In this document: positions 43,260 to 53,230 of the stretch, in pieces
Layout: each line of letters opens with the position of its first letter
Position numbering within the stretch: position 1 is the first letter of the stretch
Assembly: GCF_011745365.1 (NCBI RefSeq)
Contig: NW_024468914.1
Location: 434,001 to 498,000, forward strand
DNA: 64,000 bases
Direction: 5' to 3'
DNA from: Cryphonectria parasitica EP155
Taxonomy: Eukaryota; Ascomycota; Sordariomycetes; Diaporthales; Cryphonectriaceae
Notes under the pieces: model-generated
Databases searched by the model: none
Seen by the model: only the letters and a program-made list of their open reading frames with translations
Told to the model about the DNA's origin: nothing
Made by a program: the position numbers and the translations under genes

Positions 43260-45041
43260 TCAGTAAGCAGCATCACCCTGCAAGATCTCCGCTGCCCTGA
43301 CTGCAATGGCGTACACCAACCCCATGGCATGTTGTCCAGGACTGCTCGGAATCACACTCGCATCCACAACCCTGACGTTCGCGGTGCCATACACCCTCAA
43401 CGACCCGTCCACCACCCCTCCTTGCTCGCGCGGCATCATCACGCACCCGCCGGTAGGATGGCTCCCGCTGGTCAACCCCTCCAACACCTCGGCTTGGAAA
43501 TCCTCAAAGGATAAAGTACCTGGAATGCTGAACTCGGCCCCATTGGCACCGAGGGGCCCAGACGAGGCCACCGTCGTGGCGTAGTATTGGAGGGCCTTGG
43601 CGAGGAGCCACAGATCGAAGGATGTCCCGTTGATGCTCGCGCCGTTGAAGTTTGGGTCGATCAAGGGCTGTTGTGCTGCTGCTCCTGCTGCTGCATGTAC
43701 GGAACCACTGCTCAAGGGATGCAGCACGTAGCCAGTCACGAACCCCAAGAACCACCCGAACTCGATCAACGGCTGGTCCGCCGTCCACATCGCTCTTAGC
43801 ATGGCAAGGCTCGCATTCGAGGCCCCCGTCAGCGAATTCATCGAGTCGTTGTTGAACAGCAGATTGCTCGCAAAGGCGTAGTCCTCCTCGGATAGAAACC
43901 GGCTCGGCTGCGCGTAGTCCTGAAAATCCTGAATGTACTGGTCGCCTGTCAGGTTGAGCGACGTGTTGTAGCCAAAGATCCCGGCATATGTGAGGTGGTC
44001 TTGGAATCCGCTGCCCACGGCTGGCAGATCGACGACGATGGTTGGAATGCCCAGGCTGGAGAGGATGTCTGGGTCGCCGATGCCAGATACCTCGAGAAGA
44101 GGGGGGCTCTGAATCGAGCCGGCTGAGACGATGATGTTTGTGCCGTTGAGAATGGCCAGATTTCCACTGGACGGGTCTATAAACTCTACGGCACTGGCGA
44201 TCGCGAGTTCGTCGTCTGAGGAGAAGGACTCGTCGTCGTCATCATCATTATCAGACCACAGGATTCTCGTGGCGGTGGTGTTGGTATATACCACCAAGTT
44301 AGGCCTGCTCTCGACATTCGTGTATGCCGAACCTGAATACGACCGCGTGTACGAGCTCGCATTCACCGCCAACGGCCCATACCTCATTCCCGTCGTGTTC
44401 CCGCCGTCCACATCCACAAGTTTTGGCACACCAAGCGCCTCCAGCGAGGGAACTACATAGTCCTCATACAGCGAGTACACGTTGCGCGCCATGCTTCCCG
44501 CCACGGGCCCCTCAAAGCCATGAAACGCCGCATCCCACGTTAAACCTTCCGCCTCCAGGTCCTCAGGAGGCGGCATAAACGTCTCCCCGTCCCGCGAAGC
44601 CGCAAATAGCGCATCCCAGTCCCAACCCCCCGAGACGTTCAGCACATCCTCCCAAGCATTCAGCTCGACGGACGAGGCCCGGTGCCAAAGCATAAAGTTC
44701 ATGGCTGCGGTGCCCCCTAGCACGCGGCCGCGCGGGTAGGCAATGACGGCCTGGTCGAGCAGCGAGGTCTGGGGTATGCTGGTGAAGTTCCAGTCATAGG
44801 TGGTGGCGACGATGGTGCCTTCATTCTCGGGAATGGTGATGCGAGGGTCTGTACGGGCGTCAGGGCCGGATTCAAGGACGGCGATAGTGGTGTTGGGATT
44901 GGTGGAGAGCAGGGTTGCTAGGAGGAGCCCGGATGTCCCGCCGCCGATGATGATGTAGTCGTAGGATCCTTCTGCGCGTGCGGGTCCAAGGAGGAGCAGG
45001 ACGGCTGCGGCCAAGGAGAGGGAGGGGCAAGAGAAGAGCAT
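43260..45041 (-). CDS. Secreted GMC (glucose-methanol-choline) oxidoreductase, AA3-type
   Basis: This is a single exon. The first ATG is at 45041, giving 593 aa. A signal peptide (about residues 1-23) is followed directly by the FAD-binding 'DYIIIGGGTSGLLLA' and an ADP-ribose-binding Glu in 'AVLESG'. GMC signature 1 is 'GRVLGGTAAMNFMLWHRAS' and signature 2 includes 'SAGSIQSPPLLEVSGIG'. Near the C-terminus, 'SHPTGGCVM' supplies the catalytic His and 'SSPGQHAMG' the second (His/Asn) position, here His. It should oxidise an alcohol or sugar and reduce oxygen or quinones, outside the cell. The substrate is not predictable. Many N-glycosylation sequons and an Asp-rich surface loop ('DNDDDDDES') are present. 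Confidence 0.94.
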   Translation of the reverse strand: MLFSCPSLSLAAAVLLLLGPARAEGSYDYIIIGGGTSGLLLATLLSTNPNTTIAVLESGPDARTDPRITIPENEGTIVATTYDWNFTSIPQTSLLDQAVIAYPRGRVLGGTAAMNFMLWHRASSVELNAWEDVLNVSGGWDWDALFAASRDGETFMPPPEDLEAEGLTWDAAFHGFEGPVAGSMARNVYSLYEDYVVPSLEALGVPKLVDVDGGNTTGMRYGPLAVNASSYTRSYSGSAYTNVESRPNLVVYTNTTATRILWSDNDDDDDESFSSDDELAIASAVEFIDPSSGNLAILNGTNIIVSAGSIQSPPLLEVSGIGDPDILSSLGIPTIVVDLPAVGSGFQDHLTYAGIFGYNTSLNLTGDQYIQDFQDYAQPSRFLSEEDYAFASNLLFNNDSMNSLTGASNASLAMLRAMWTADQPLIEFGWFLGFVTGYVLHPLSSGSVHAAAGAAAQQPLIDPNFNGASINGTSFDLWLLAKALQYYATTVASSGPLGANGAEFSIPGTLSFEDFQAEVLEGLTSGSHPTGGCVMMPREQGGVVDGSLRVYGTANVRVVDASVIPSSPGQHAMGLVYAIAVRAAEILQGDAAY

Positions 45042-45453
45042 GGTCAAGAAAAGGGGTCCTACTCGAGAGGCAGGCTCACTTGGGTGATCTCACAATCCAG
45101 TTTTCGTGAAGAAACGGTAGAATAGAATGTGTAGTATGAATGAAAAATAGGAAATATGTAATGCAATGAATGAATTGGCACCAAGACGAGATCAGGATCA
45201 CAAGGGTGTCAGCATGCCAAGGTGCATGTGCAAACATGCATGGCGGCGGCGCCTCGACTTGCGCCCTACCTCATTGGTGATAACGTACTAAACGATCACC
45301 AGGGGAAGTAACTATAATTACCCTCATCTGCATTAGCTCTGGGGGGGTTCATAGCAAACCTGGCGGAGCATGGTAGTTTTAAAGTCCACAGTTGATATGT
45401 AACAAGGTTGATTGTGAAATCACCTTGAGTTGATCACCACCAAATGTGCTTAA
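45042..45453. other. Intergenic between GMC and Hva1/Tudor genes
   Basis: No ORF is supported. It probably contains the GMC promoter. Confidence 0.5.
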
Positions 45454-46422
45454 CTAGTCAAAATACACATTGTCGGGCTTGTGAACACAAATCTTGCCGC
45501 TCTTAGACTTGAGCACAACCTTGGGATCATCCTTCGAGGCCTTGACCTGCTTGCCATCCACCGACTTGGTCGTCCTGGCAATCTCGACCACCTCGCCCTC
45601 CACCCAGCCCGGCATGGCCTTCCAGTGGACATTCTTCTGCCCCTTCTTGGGGAGCCTGTCCTTGGAGCCTTGCTGTGCAGGTGCATCCGCCTTGTCGTGC
45701 TTCGACCCGATCGTGCTGTTGTTTTCATCTGACTTGTTCGAGTCGATTTTTGGTTTCTTGTTCTGGTCCTTGTCACCGTCGTCTTTGGCCTTGCGACCAC
45801 GCTTCTTAGTAACTGGTGGTGACATCTTCTGTTTTCCCCCCTTTCCACCTTGTTCCTCGTCCTCTTCCCCCCTCTTGAGCCTCCTCTTCCTGGCTATCCT
45901 CTTCCTTACTCTTACACTCCTCCCCAACCTTCTTCCCGGCACTCTTTCGCGCCTCCTTGGCCTTGGCAGTATTCAAGACAAACTGCCTATTTTTTCCTTC
46001 CTCCTGTTTCCTTTTGTCCGTCTGCTCCTTCTCCTTCTCGCTCATCTCCTCCCACGCCTTCTTGGGCAGGTAGCGCTTCCGGCTGCCGTCTTCCTTCTTG
46101 GCCTGACCAGATCCGTCTTTTGTCTGCCACTCCTCGTCGCCCCACTTCTTGAGGTTCTCCTGGGACTCGTCTTTGGAGTCTTTGGGGGTGTTGTAGTCGC
46201 CGCCTCGTTTTTTGTACTCCTTGGCCATCATTTGTGCCTGTGATAAGAAATTGGTTTCACGCTTGAAGAAACGCAACAGCGCTGAGGAGAAGGAGATAGA
46301 CTCACCTTCCTCGCGCTCCATTGTCCTGGCTCACCGCCCTTGTCGCCCTGCTTGAGCTGCTCTTTGACTTGGTCGCGAAGCTTGGGGTCCGAATACTTGT
46401 CCTTGGACGGCATGCTGGTCAT
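45454..46422 (-). CDS. Hva1/Tudor-domain protein, frame break in linker
   Basis: Exon 1 is 46422-46306 (ATG at 46422, or at 46413). The intron is GTGAGT...CACAG. Exon 2 starts at 46237. Exon 1 plus exon 2 encode a conserved basic module ('KDKYSDPKLRDQVKEQLKQ', 'GQWSARKAQMMAKEYKKRG', 'EEWQTKDGSG', 'RKRYLPKKAWEEM'). The C-terminus ('PGWVEGEVVEIART...KICVHKPDNVYFD') is the Hva1 Tudor-like domain. The two parts are in different frames. The acidic linker reads sensibly in one frame down to a C6/G6 run (45867-45872) and in the other frame after it, so one extra base there would explain the break. A small intron is the alternative. The role is unknown; basic composition suggests nuclear or nucleic-acid binding. 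Confidence 0.78.
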
Positions 46423-48241
46423 CTGGGCGTGGTTAAAATACCTGTGTTGAGGTCTTGCAGTGTGTTGTAATAATGATATTGCTCGCAGGGTACTATTTTG
46501 ATGGAAAGAAGAAATACGGACGTGCAACAGGAGATGCATAGGTAAGTATGTAAATAAGTATGCCTTGCTGAATGATAGCCACCAAGGGGGTTGAGTTGTA
46601 GCTGTTGATCACCGACATCAGTCTCCTGCTTCCTCCATGACGAGATTACTTTAAGAGATGGGACTTCTCTCATGACGCGTGAGACCGCGTAAAGGGCCAT
46701 GACGTCTTGTAGTGATGAACTGTTAGTCTTTGGCACCGTTGATCGGAATATCAAACGTCTAGCTGTGCATGGCATAGCTCAGCCGGTCTTTTTTGGTGGT
46801 GGGGATATCAGATGGTGGACGGTGTATCGCCTGCGTTGCTGTGAATCAAAAAGGTTCGATCAATGTCATGAGGTCACTGGCCAGGATACTACGGGTATGG
46901 TTTTGGTACTGTATATACTAATTTTAGCATATGGTCGGTCAGTGGGCATTGAAAGATCGTTAGACTGCACCAGTCAGTGCCTGAGTTGCTAAGTTTTTAG
47001 TCTACACCCCCTATTATATGTCTTTGATTTTCCCAACGACAAACTGGAGTCAAGCTCAGCCAACAAGGTCTTCTATCACCGCTGTTTCTGCCAAGCCCGT
47101 TGCCTTCCTTTGACCGTGGGCTCGCTAAATAGTAGATAGGGATATTGGGATTCTCGTTAATGCATCCATGCGCCTCACTAATTAGATTAACGAGGCATTT
47201 GGCTACCTTGAGAGCATTTCTGTATCGATAATCATGTCTCGAAACTTCCCAGGCCTTTCCGACCCAGGATCAGACTCTTGGATCTGACGACCCTCTCGAG
47301 GTTGAGTCATAGTCGCTCCTACCGTTCCCCCCGCGCTTAGTTAAATCCCTGGTTGGGAATCCACAGACCGAGTTCTAGTGCTTGTCCTTGAGTAGGTGTG
47401 AGATGCTGTATTTTTGAGTTTCTTGAGAAAGGTAGACCGAGTGTATTTATGACTTGAGATGATCAATGTACCAAGATATGTAGAGTGTTTGTTCAAGCTC
47501 TACTACGGGGGCACCATAGGTAACAAGGGTTGACAGGGATACTACAGGAGTTAGGAGCTTGGGCCGTCCCCCATCCAGCTGCTGTCAGCCTGCACATTGA
47601 TTCTTAATCCTTGGCAAAGCCATCTACTGCTTGTTCAGTCACTGCAATTGCGCCATTGTCTCTTCTTCTCCATGGCCAAAGCTACGTTTATGACAATATG
47701 TCTGATTGCTCCCACAGTTTCCTTTTTATTCACTATCACAGTTTTGAGATGCGGCTCGAATGATGTCTTCCAATTTACAAAAATACATGTGGAGGAGCTG
47801 CCCTCGACAACTTTATAGTGGCTCTAATGCCAGGGGCCGGGCGCCGACCCCAGCTACTTGCGGGGTAGGGAAAAAGAGTACCTGAGCATCTTAGTGTGAA
47901 ACTTTTTTTCCCCTTTGGTTTGGAAGGGTCGCATTGTCACGCGTTGCTTTTGCATTTCGACATTGCCCCTTGACATTGACTTCAGACTAAGTTTACACCA
48001 GCCTCTCGTTTCTTGAGGATCGCAAGACACAACCAACACAACACACTGCCTTCGGAACTGCAACACCCTCCAGTCGGTCATATTCCTCAGCTCCATTGCG
48101 TGATCTGGCGCTCGAGGCGATGGACTAGCGACTAGGCATTGGTACGGTCTGCCATCCACCGTGGGCTCCCAGTCCAGACAGCCTGCGGCCGAGGGTCACA
48201 TCCACTCAACCAACCGCGGCGGCAAGGTGTTTGGGCCCCCA
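46423..48241. other. Intergenic between divergent Hva1 and Reb1-like genes
   Basis: No conserved ORF is present. Because the two genes diverge, this holds both promoters. A 5' noncoding exon of the Reb1-like gene is possible, since its frame is open back to 48104 without an ATG. Confidence 0.5.
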
Positions 48242-51200
48242 ATGCCTTCCACGACCTCCGGCAACGGCAGCGAGACGGGCCGCGTCTTTGGTCCTCCCAT
48301 GTCACCACTCACGACAGACGACGAGACGAACCGACCAGATCCTATTTCCTCGTCGAGGTCGCCTGGCAAGAAGAACAAGAAGAGGCGACCAAAGGGGGTG
48401 GACAGTGATCTCCCGTCGTCAGAGGCAGATGCAGCTCACGAAGAGGCGGAGGACGGCGGAAATAAGCGGAAGAAGAAGAAGGTGCGGAGGAAGCAGGCCG
48501 AAGTTCAGGCCCAGGCTGAGCAAGACGAAGGCCGTGATGCAGTTGTCGAGGATTGGCAGCCCCATGAGCGCCATGAGGAGCTGCAATCGCCCAAGCGGAA
48601 GCCGAGAAAGCGGAAAAAGAAGGCCGCGCCAAGCAACAACGGTGAACACGAACCGCAGAATAGCATACACGAGGACAGCCTGATCAATGGCGACCCTGGC
48701 TCTTACAGAGAAGACGAGCTTCATCCAATGGATGGACTGCACAGCCAAGACCCAGCACGCGTTGGAACACTGCAGCCTGCACCTGAAATCGTGCAAACCC
48801 CCCCTCTGAAAAAGAAAATGCGGCCGAAGAACAAACAGCGCGACGCTGTCCAAAGCCCTGATGCTCGCCAGGTCCTCCTGCCCTATACCGACGGAAGCTC
48901 ACCGCCATCTGCCCAACAGCCTGATCAAGAGCTCTATCATATTCTTCGTTACGAGCCAGTGTCGGAGGGCGAAGCAGGAGAAGACGCCATCATCCCTTCA
49001 AACCAGTCTCACAAGACCCAGAGAAGCGGATCAGGCCAGGCCAATTCTCAACGAATCAAGCTCCAAGACCCAGATGTCGGTGATGACGGGCACCCACGGT
49101 TTGGCTTTGCCGGTATAGCGGCCGGCAGCTCCGCAGATGCTGTCAAGGACCCAGCAGCTGAGACACTGCGCGACGAAAATGACCCAACTTCAGGTCTCAC
49201 ATGGCTTCACAAGCGCAAGAGGCAGGCTGCAGAGGACACGCCTAGTACAGACGGAAGCAGCAGCGACCACAAAATGGAGGTGGACGAGACCTTTCCTGAA
49301 ATCCAGCAAAGCCAGGTCAAGCTGGAACGCGAGTTTGACAGCAGCACCGACTCTGGTGTGAATACTGACTCGAGTCCTGATTCTGACACCGACTCCCCGA
49401 GTGTCGCAAGACTGGACAGGCTGTCAAGGTCGAGATCACGATCCGTCGCGTCGGTATCGCTATCCGGTGCGCTGGCTGATAAGCAGGTGAGTCACGCGCA
49501 AGGGCGATCTTGCGAGACTTGCATTGACCATGTGTCGCAGCTCGGCCTCTTTCCCGACACACGCCAACCTTTCAGGCCATCCTCGAAGGGATCAGACTCC
49601 ACATCCAGTCCTTCCTCGATCGGCTCTAACACCAGTATTCCTGCTCGGCTCGAAGACATCCCTACACATCGGTCACCAACCTCATCCCCCTCAGGGTTGA
49701 AATATTCGTCGAGATCCAGTAGGTCTCGCAGTGGCGATGTTGAGGGGGATGATGAGGCAATGGCAGCCGAGCCATCTCCGCCTAAGAGCAATGACAGTCC
49801 GCCCAAAAGGCGAGCTCAAAGGGCCAATGTGGGCAGAAATAAAGCATCCCAACCAGTTGAGACTGCGGAGATCCAAGAACCCGCAGAAAATGTTCATGGA
49901 GCGGATAGGAATGGGTCTGACCATCCAGAAAAGTCGAGACGGCAGAGATTGCGACGTGCAAGCGACTTTGCGCTTCCCAATGGTGATAATGCACATCTCA
50001 TACCAGATCGAATGTCAGGTTCTGCGGAGGCTCCTCAGTCAATCACGGCTGCAAAGCTGGAACAGAATGGTGTGTCAGATGACGAGCTTCCTATAGAAGA
50101 TATGCCGCATGTTGAGGATGCGACTGAGCCCATAATGTCTGCCAGTCAGCTGGGGAAGACCCCGAAACGCAAGGCGAAACCATCTGTGGCATCGGACAAT
50201 GAGGAACCAGAGCTGGCCGACTGTTCCGGGGATGCAGCATCAGCACCAGGACACATGGCTGAGAGTGTAGGTATCGCGAGTTCACCCAAGAAAATAACCA
50301 CGAGACACACTCTTCGGCAACAGAAGCTCCCGTTCCCGCAAGTTGGGACGGCGGCCACAAACAAGCACGGGGAACCGCCCGCTGGTCACAACACGCCTAA
50401 CGTTTCCACGGCTCCCCGTAATGATAGTGTCGGACCCGAGGAGTCAGCCAGCCAGCCACACCCGCAGCCAAAAGGAAGAAAGAAGAGAAATCTTCAAGGC
50501 AAAACGTCTCTAGCACTGTCCCTATCTCAAATTGAAGGCGATGAAGATGCAACAGAGGGCCAGTCCAGGCTGTCTACCTTCTCTCAGCAGGCAAAGGCCA
50601 ATGATGTATCGAAAGGCGGTAGCAATGATCCCGAGCAGAGCGAGGTCGGTGTCTCGCAAGAAGCAAGCCCGGCGCCGAAAGCTCGCAAGACAAAAAAGAG
50701 GCGTCGTACTACAGACGCGTCCGAGGATGATGAGCTGGAGAGTCTTCTGGCTGCAGGCCCATCCAAGTCACGCAAGAAAGCCCGCAATCTGAATCTCAGC
50801 GATGATGAAGGCGGTCAGCAGCGAAAGCGGGCTCCCTCCATAAAGGACAAGGCTACTGGGCCTTGGCAAGAGGATGAGCTCAGTGCTCTTGGCAGGGTGG
50901 TGGATGGATTTCGTGATGCCCATGGCATGGAACAGCACGATATGAATCAGCTCATACATGAAGTGCCAAAGAAGACGGATGATCTCAATCAAAGCTTCTG
51001 GAACCAGGTAGACCTCGCCATACCGCGACGGACCAGAAAGCAGATTGTCGAGCGGGCACGGCGCCTGTATAATAATTTCAGCGGTCGCGGGAGGTGGACG
51101 GAGGAAGAGAAGGAGGAGCTCCACGAGCTGTTTGAGCAATACCCTAAAAAGTGGGCTCAAATCGCCGGCATGGTGAACCGCGATCAGAAGGACATTCGCG

Positions 51201-52240
51201 ACTATTGGCGAAACCACTACGTTGTCCACGAGAACCAGGTTAAATCCCGCTGGAGCGAAGAGGAAGAAGTACGCTTCACAGACGTCGTCGTGGAAGCCCT
51301 TGGCAAAATCCGCATCATGCGGGAGAACAACGACGACTTCCGACCCCGTCCCCGTGGCAATGGTACCACGGACGATGCCTTACTCGACTGGCAGCAAATC
51401 AGCGCGGCCATGAACTTAACCCGCTCTGCTCGGCAGTGCAGGTGGAAATGGATTGACATGCGCGAGAAGGGCTTCGTTGGAGATGTCAGCATCGTCCAGC
51501 CCAATCAGCCCCGTAGCAGTCCTAGCGGAGGCGGCGACGGGGGCGGCGGCAGCAGCAATCTGGCTAACGGCATTAGCGAAAAGCTCGCCAATGCGCGTGA
51601 GGACTTCCGCGGCATGAGCGAGGAGGAACTGCTCCGCCTGGTTGAAGCCATCTACGAAAGCGGTGCGCGCGATGATGCTCACATACGCTGGTCTGGGCTC
51701 GTGGATGAGCGCTTTCGAAACAAATGGCACCGGCCCAGCCTCAAGCTCGCCTGGTACCGCCTACGGAACTCGTGTCCCGACTATGACAAACAAGATCTCG
51801 AGACGAATGCGCGGCACCTCCTCAACTACTACGCCTCTCATCGTGCGTTCCGGCGTCTCGGCGACAACCAGGCCGACGAGCAAGTGGAGGAGAAACTTGT
51901 CCGCGGCTCCAGTGGAAGCCGCACCTGGAAGAAGCCCTCTGATGACCCGCGTGCAATTCGTGAGAGACAGAGGCGGTCCAGCAGTGCCAGCAGTCGTGCC
52001 AGCAGTCGTGCCAGCAGCCGGCAGACTCACAAGGTCTCGGGCGAGATCCTCAGAATCGACGATAGCGATGAGGGATCTGGCGCTGACGTGAGGATTAGGA
52101 TTCCCAACCATCTCAAGGGCGAGGAAGCTAAGAAGGCTCTCGACAAGGCCAGAGCCAAGGCGTCTGCCGAGGTCAATGGGAATGCTCCGGCCAGGGGTAT
52201 GAGGTCGGCGAGTGTTGCTGTTGATTCGGACTCGGAGTGA
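48242..52240 (+). CDS. Reb1/TTF-I-like Myb DNA-binding protein
   Basis: Exons are 48242-49486 and 49541-52240, giving 1,314 aa; if the 54-nt intron is retained, 1,332 aa. The first in-frame ATG is at 48242. The frame is open upstream to 48104, where GTGGGCTCCCAG lies in frame, so a spliced upstream start is possible. The first 850 residues are disordered with many Lys/Arg clusters (nuclear localisation). Residues about 855-1060 hold Myb/SANT repeats: 'GPWQEDELSALGRVV', 'GRWTEEEKEELHELFEQYP' and 'SRWSEEEEVRFTDVVVEAL', with 'WAQIAGMVNRDQKDIRDYWRN' as the recognition helix. This arrangement is that of Reb1, the RNA polymerase I terminator and replication-fork barrier protein. A Ser/Arg repeat and acidic tail follow. 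Function is inferred from domain order only. Confidence 0.88.
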   Translation: MPSTTSGNGSETGRVFGPPMSPLTTDDETNRPDPISSSRSPGKKNKKRRPKGVDSDLPSSEADAAHEEAEDGGNKRKKKKVRRKQAEVQAQAEQDEGRDAVVEDWQPHERHEELQSPKRKPRKRKKKAAPSNNGEHEPQNSIHEDSLINGDPGSYREDELHPMDGLHSQDPARVGTLQPAPEIVQTPPLKKKMRPKNKQRDAVQSPDARQVLLPYTDGSSPPSAQQPDQELYHILRYEPVSEGEAGEDAIIPSNQSHKTQRSGSGQANSQRIKLQDPDVGDDGHPRFGFAGIAAGSSADAVKDPAAETLRDENDPTSGLTWLHKRKRQAAEDTPSTDGSSSDHKMEVDETFPEIQQSQVKLEREFDSSTDSGVNTDSSPDSDTDSPSVARLDRLSRSRSRSVASVSLSGALADKQVSHAQGRSCETCIDHVSQLGLFPDTRQPFRPSSKGSDSTSSPSSIGSNTSIPARLEDIPTHRSPTSSPSGLKYSSRSSRSRSGDVEGDDEAMAAEPSPPKSNDSPPKRRAQRANVGRNKASQPVETAEIQEPAENVHGADRNGSDHPEKSRRQRLRRASDFALPNGDNAHLIPDRMSGSAEAPQSITAAKLEQNGVSDDELPIEDMPHVEDATEPIMSASQLGKTPKRKAKPSVASDNEEPELADCSGDAASAPGHMAESVGIASSPKKITTRHTLRQQKLPFPQVGTAATNKHGEPPAGHNTPNVSTAPRNDSVGPEESASQPHPQPKGRKKRNLQGKTSLALSLSQIEGDEDATEGQSRLSTFSQQAKANDVSKGGSNDPEQSEVGVSQEASPAPKARKTKKRRRTTDASEDDELESLLAAGPSKSRKKARNLNLSDDEGGQQRKRAPSIKDKATGPWQEDELSALGRVVDGFRDAHGMEQHDMNQLIHEVPKKTDDLNQSFWNQVDLAIPRRTRKQIVERARRLYNNFSGRGRWTEEEKEELHELFEQYPKKWAQIAGMVNRDQKDIRDYWRNHYVVHENQVKSRWSEEEEVRFTDVVVEALGKIRIMRENNDDFRPRPRGNGTTDDALLDWQQISAAMNLTRSARQCRWKWIDMREKGFVGDVSIVQPNQPRSSPSGGGDGGGGSSNLANGISEKLANAREDFRGMSEEELLRLVEAIYESGARDDAHIRWSGLVDERFRNKWHRPSLKLAWYRLRNSCPDYDKQDLETNARHLLNYYASHRAFRRLGDNQADEQVEEKLVRGSSGSRTWKKPSDDPRAIRERQRRSSSASSRASSRASSRQTHKVSGEILRIDDSDEGSGADVRIRIPNHLKGEEAKKALDKARAKASAEVNGNAPARGMRSASVAVDSDSE
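49487..49540 (+). other. 54-nt in-frame intron in the Reb1-like gene
   Basis: Donor GTGAGT, branch-like CATTGAC and acceptor CGCAG. The length is divisible by three and it contains no stop, so retention would insert 18 residues, including two Cys. Confidence 0.7.
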
Positions 52241-53101
52241 GTCAAACAGCCTGGTCGTGTTCACGCCAGTCCAATTCTTACTGGTCGTTGGTCGTGTAGT
52301 CTTCTATGGGAATAGCCAGGAAATCCTTAAGGGCAAGATCCTTGTCGATAGTTGCGGGATACCGAGATTCATATCCTAGCACGGGGTATGGATACAGTAC
52401 TACCCTTTCGTGATCGCTGTCACATGGCGTTCGGTTTCGGGCGGTTGGTAATACAGGCATGTGAGCGGGTAAGGCACATTTGAACCTTGGGAGGCATGAT
52501 AGCATTGAGCAGATAACACTACTGTACAGTTATAAAGATCTGAAGGCCGTGTAACATGATAATTTGGCCCTGTCTGAATAGGCCAAGGCACGTATTCCGT
52601 CTGCGTCCCGCCTGCGTCCGTCTTATCTCTTCTAAAGCCAGTCTTGTGCATGCACTGCCTGTCACCCACTCGACGTGCCTGACATTCAATCCAAAGCCTT
52701 GCCCACAGCTGTTGTGCCCGTCTCGAGAGCATTCGTTACATGTGTTGCATGTACTTTATACCCAGCGATACCCAGATGTATCGTAAGCGCCCGTGTCATT
52801 GTGTGTTAAAAAGAATACCCCCCCCCCCCCCAAAGTTCAGACCATGACCAAGACAGCCAGGCTATCAAATTGTGCAACAAAGCAGACCATCAACCAGTGC
52901 GGTCCTCTCACGAGCTGCCTTGTCCCCGTTTGGGTTGCAATTGCCGCCGCCGCCACCATCCTTTCTCCCTGGGCCCGCTCGTATGCATGCTCGTGCAAAA
53001 TCAGGCTGGATGTTAACCAGCATAGTGAAAGCAAAGCAGAATATAGAGTGACCACCCATACTATGCGTGCTCAGCAGAGGTGGGGGTGTATGGTGCTTGG
53101 T
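52241..53101. other. Intergenic, no supported gene
   Basis: Contains a C15 tract at about 52817-52831. No conserved ORF is seen. Confidence 0.5.
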
Positions 53102-53230
53102 TTATATGATGCGCCGTCTGTACAGGCCGTCCACGACGCTCCAGGCGCGGATGCTGCAGAGCATGATGATTAAAATGACAATGATGGCGGTGCCGCCGGC
53201 GGTGATGCCGACTAGGGCAGATATGGGCAT
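53102..53230 (-). CDS. Small single-pass membrane protein, 42 aa (sORF)
   Basis: An ATG at 53230 opens a 42-codon frame ending TAA at 53104-53102. The peptide starts 'MPISALVGITAGGTAIIVIL' and continues as a strongly hydrophobic stretch (about residues 5-27) with Gly spacing. It ends in a basic tail (...'DGLYRRRII'). That is one transmembrane helix with a cytosolic positive C-terminus. No family is recognised. It is isolated from other genes. The coding call rests on composition alone. Confidence 0.45.
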   Translation of the reverse strand: MPISALVGITAGGTAIIVILIIMLCSIRAWSVVDGLYRRRII

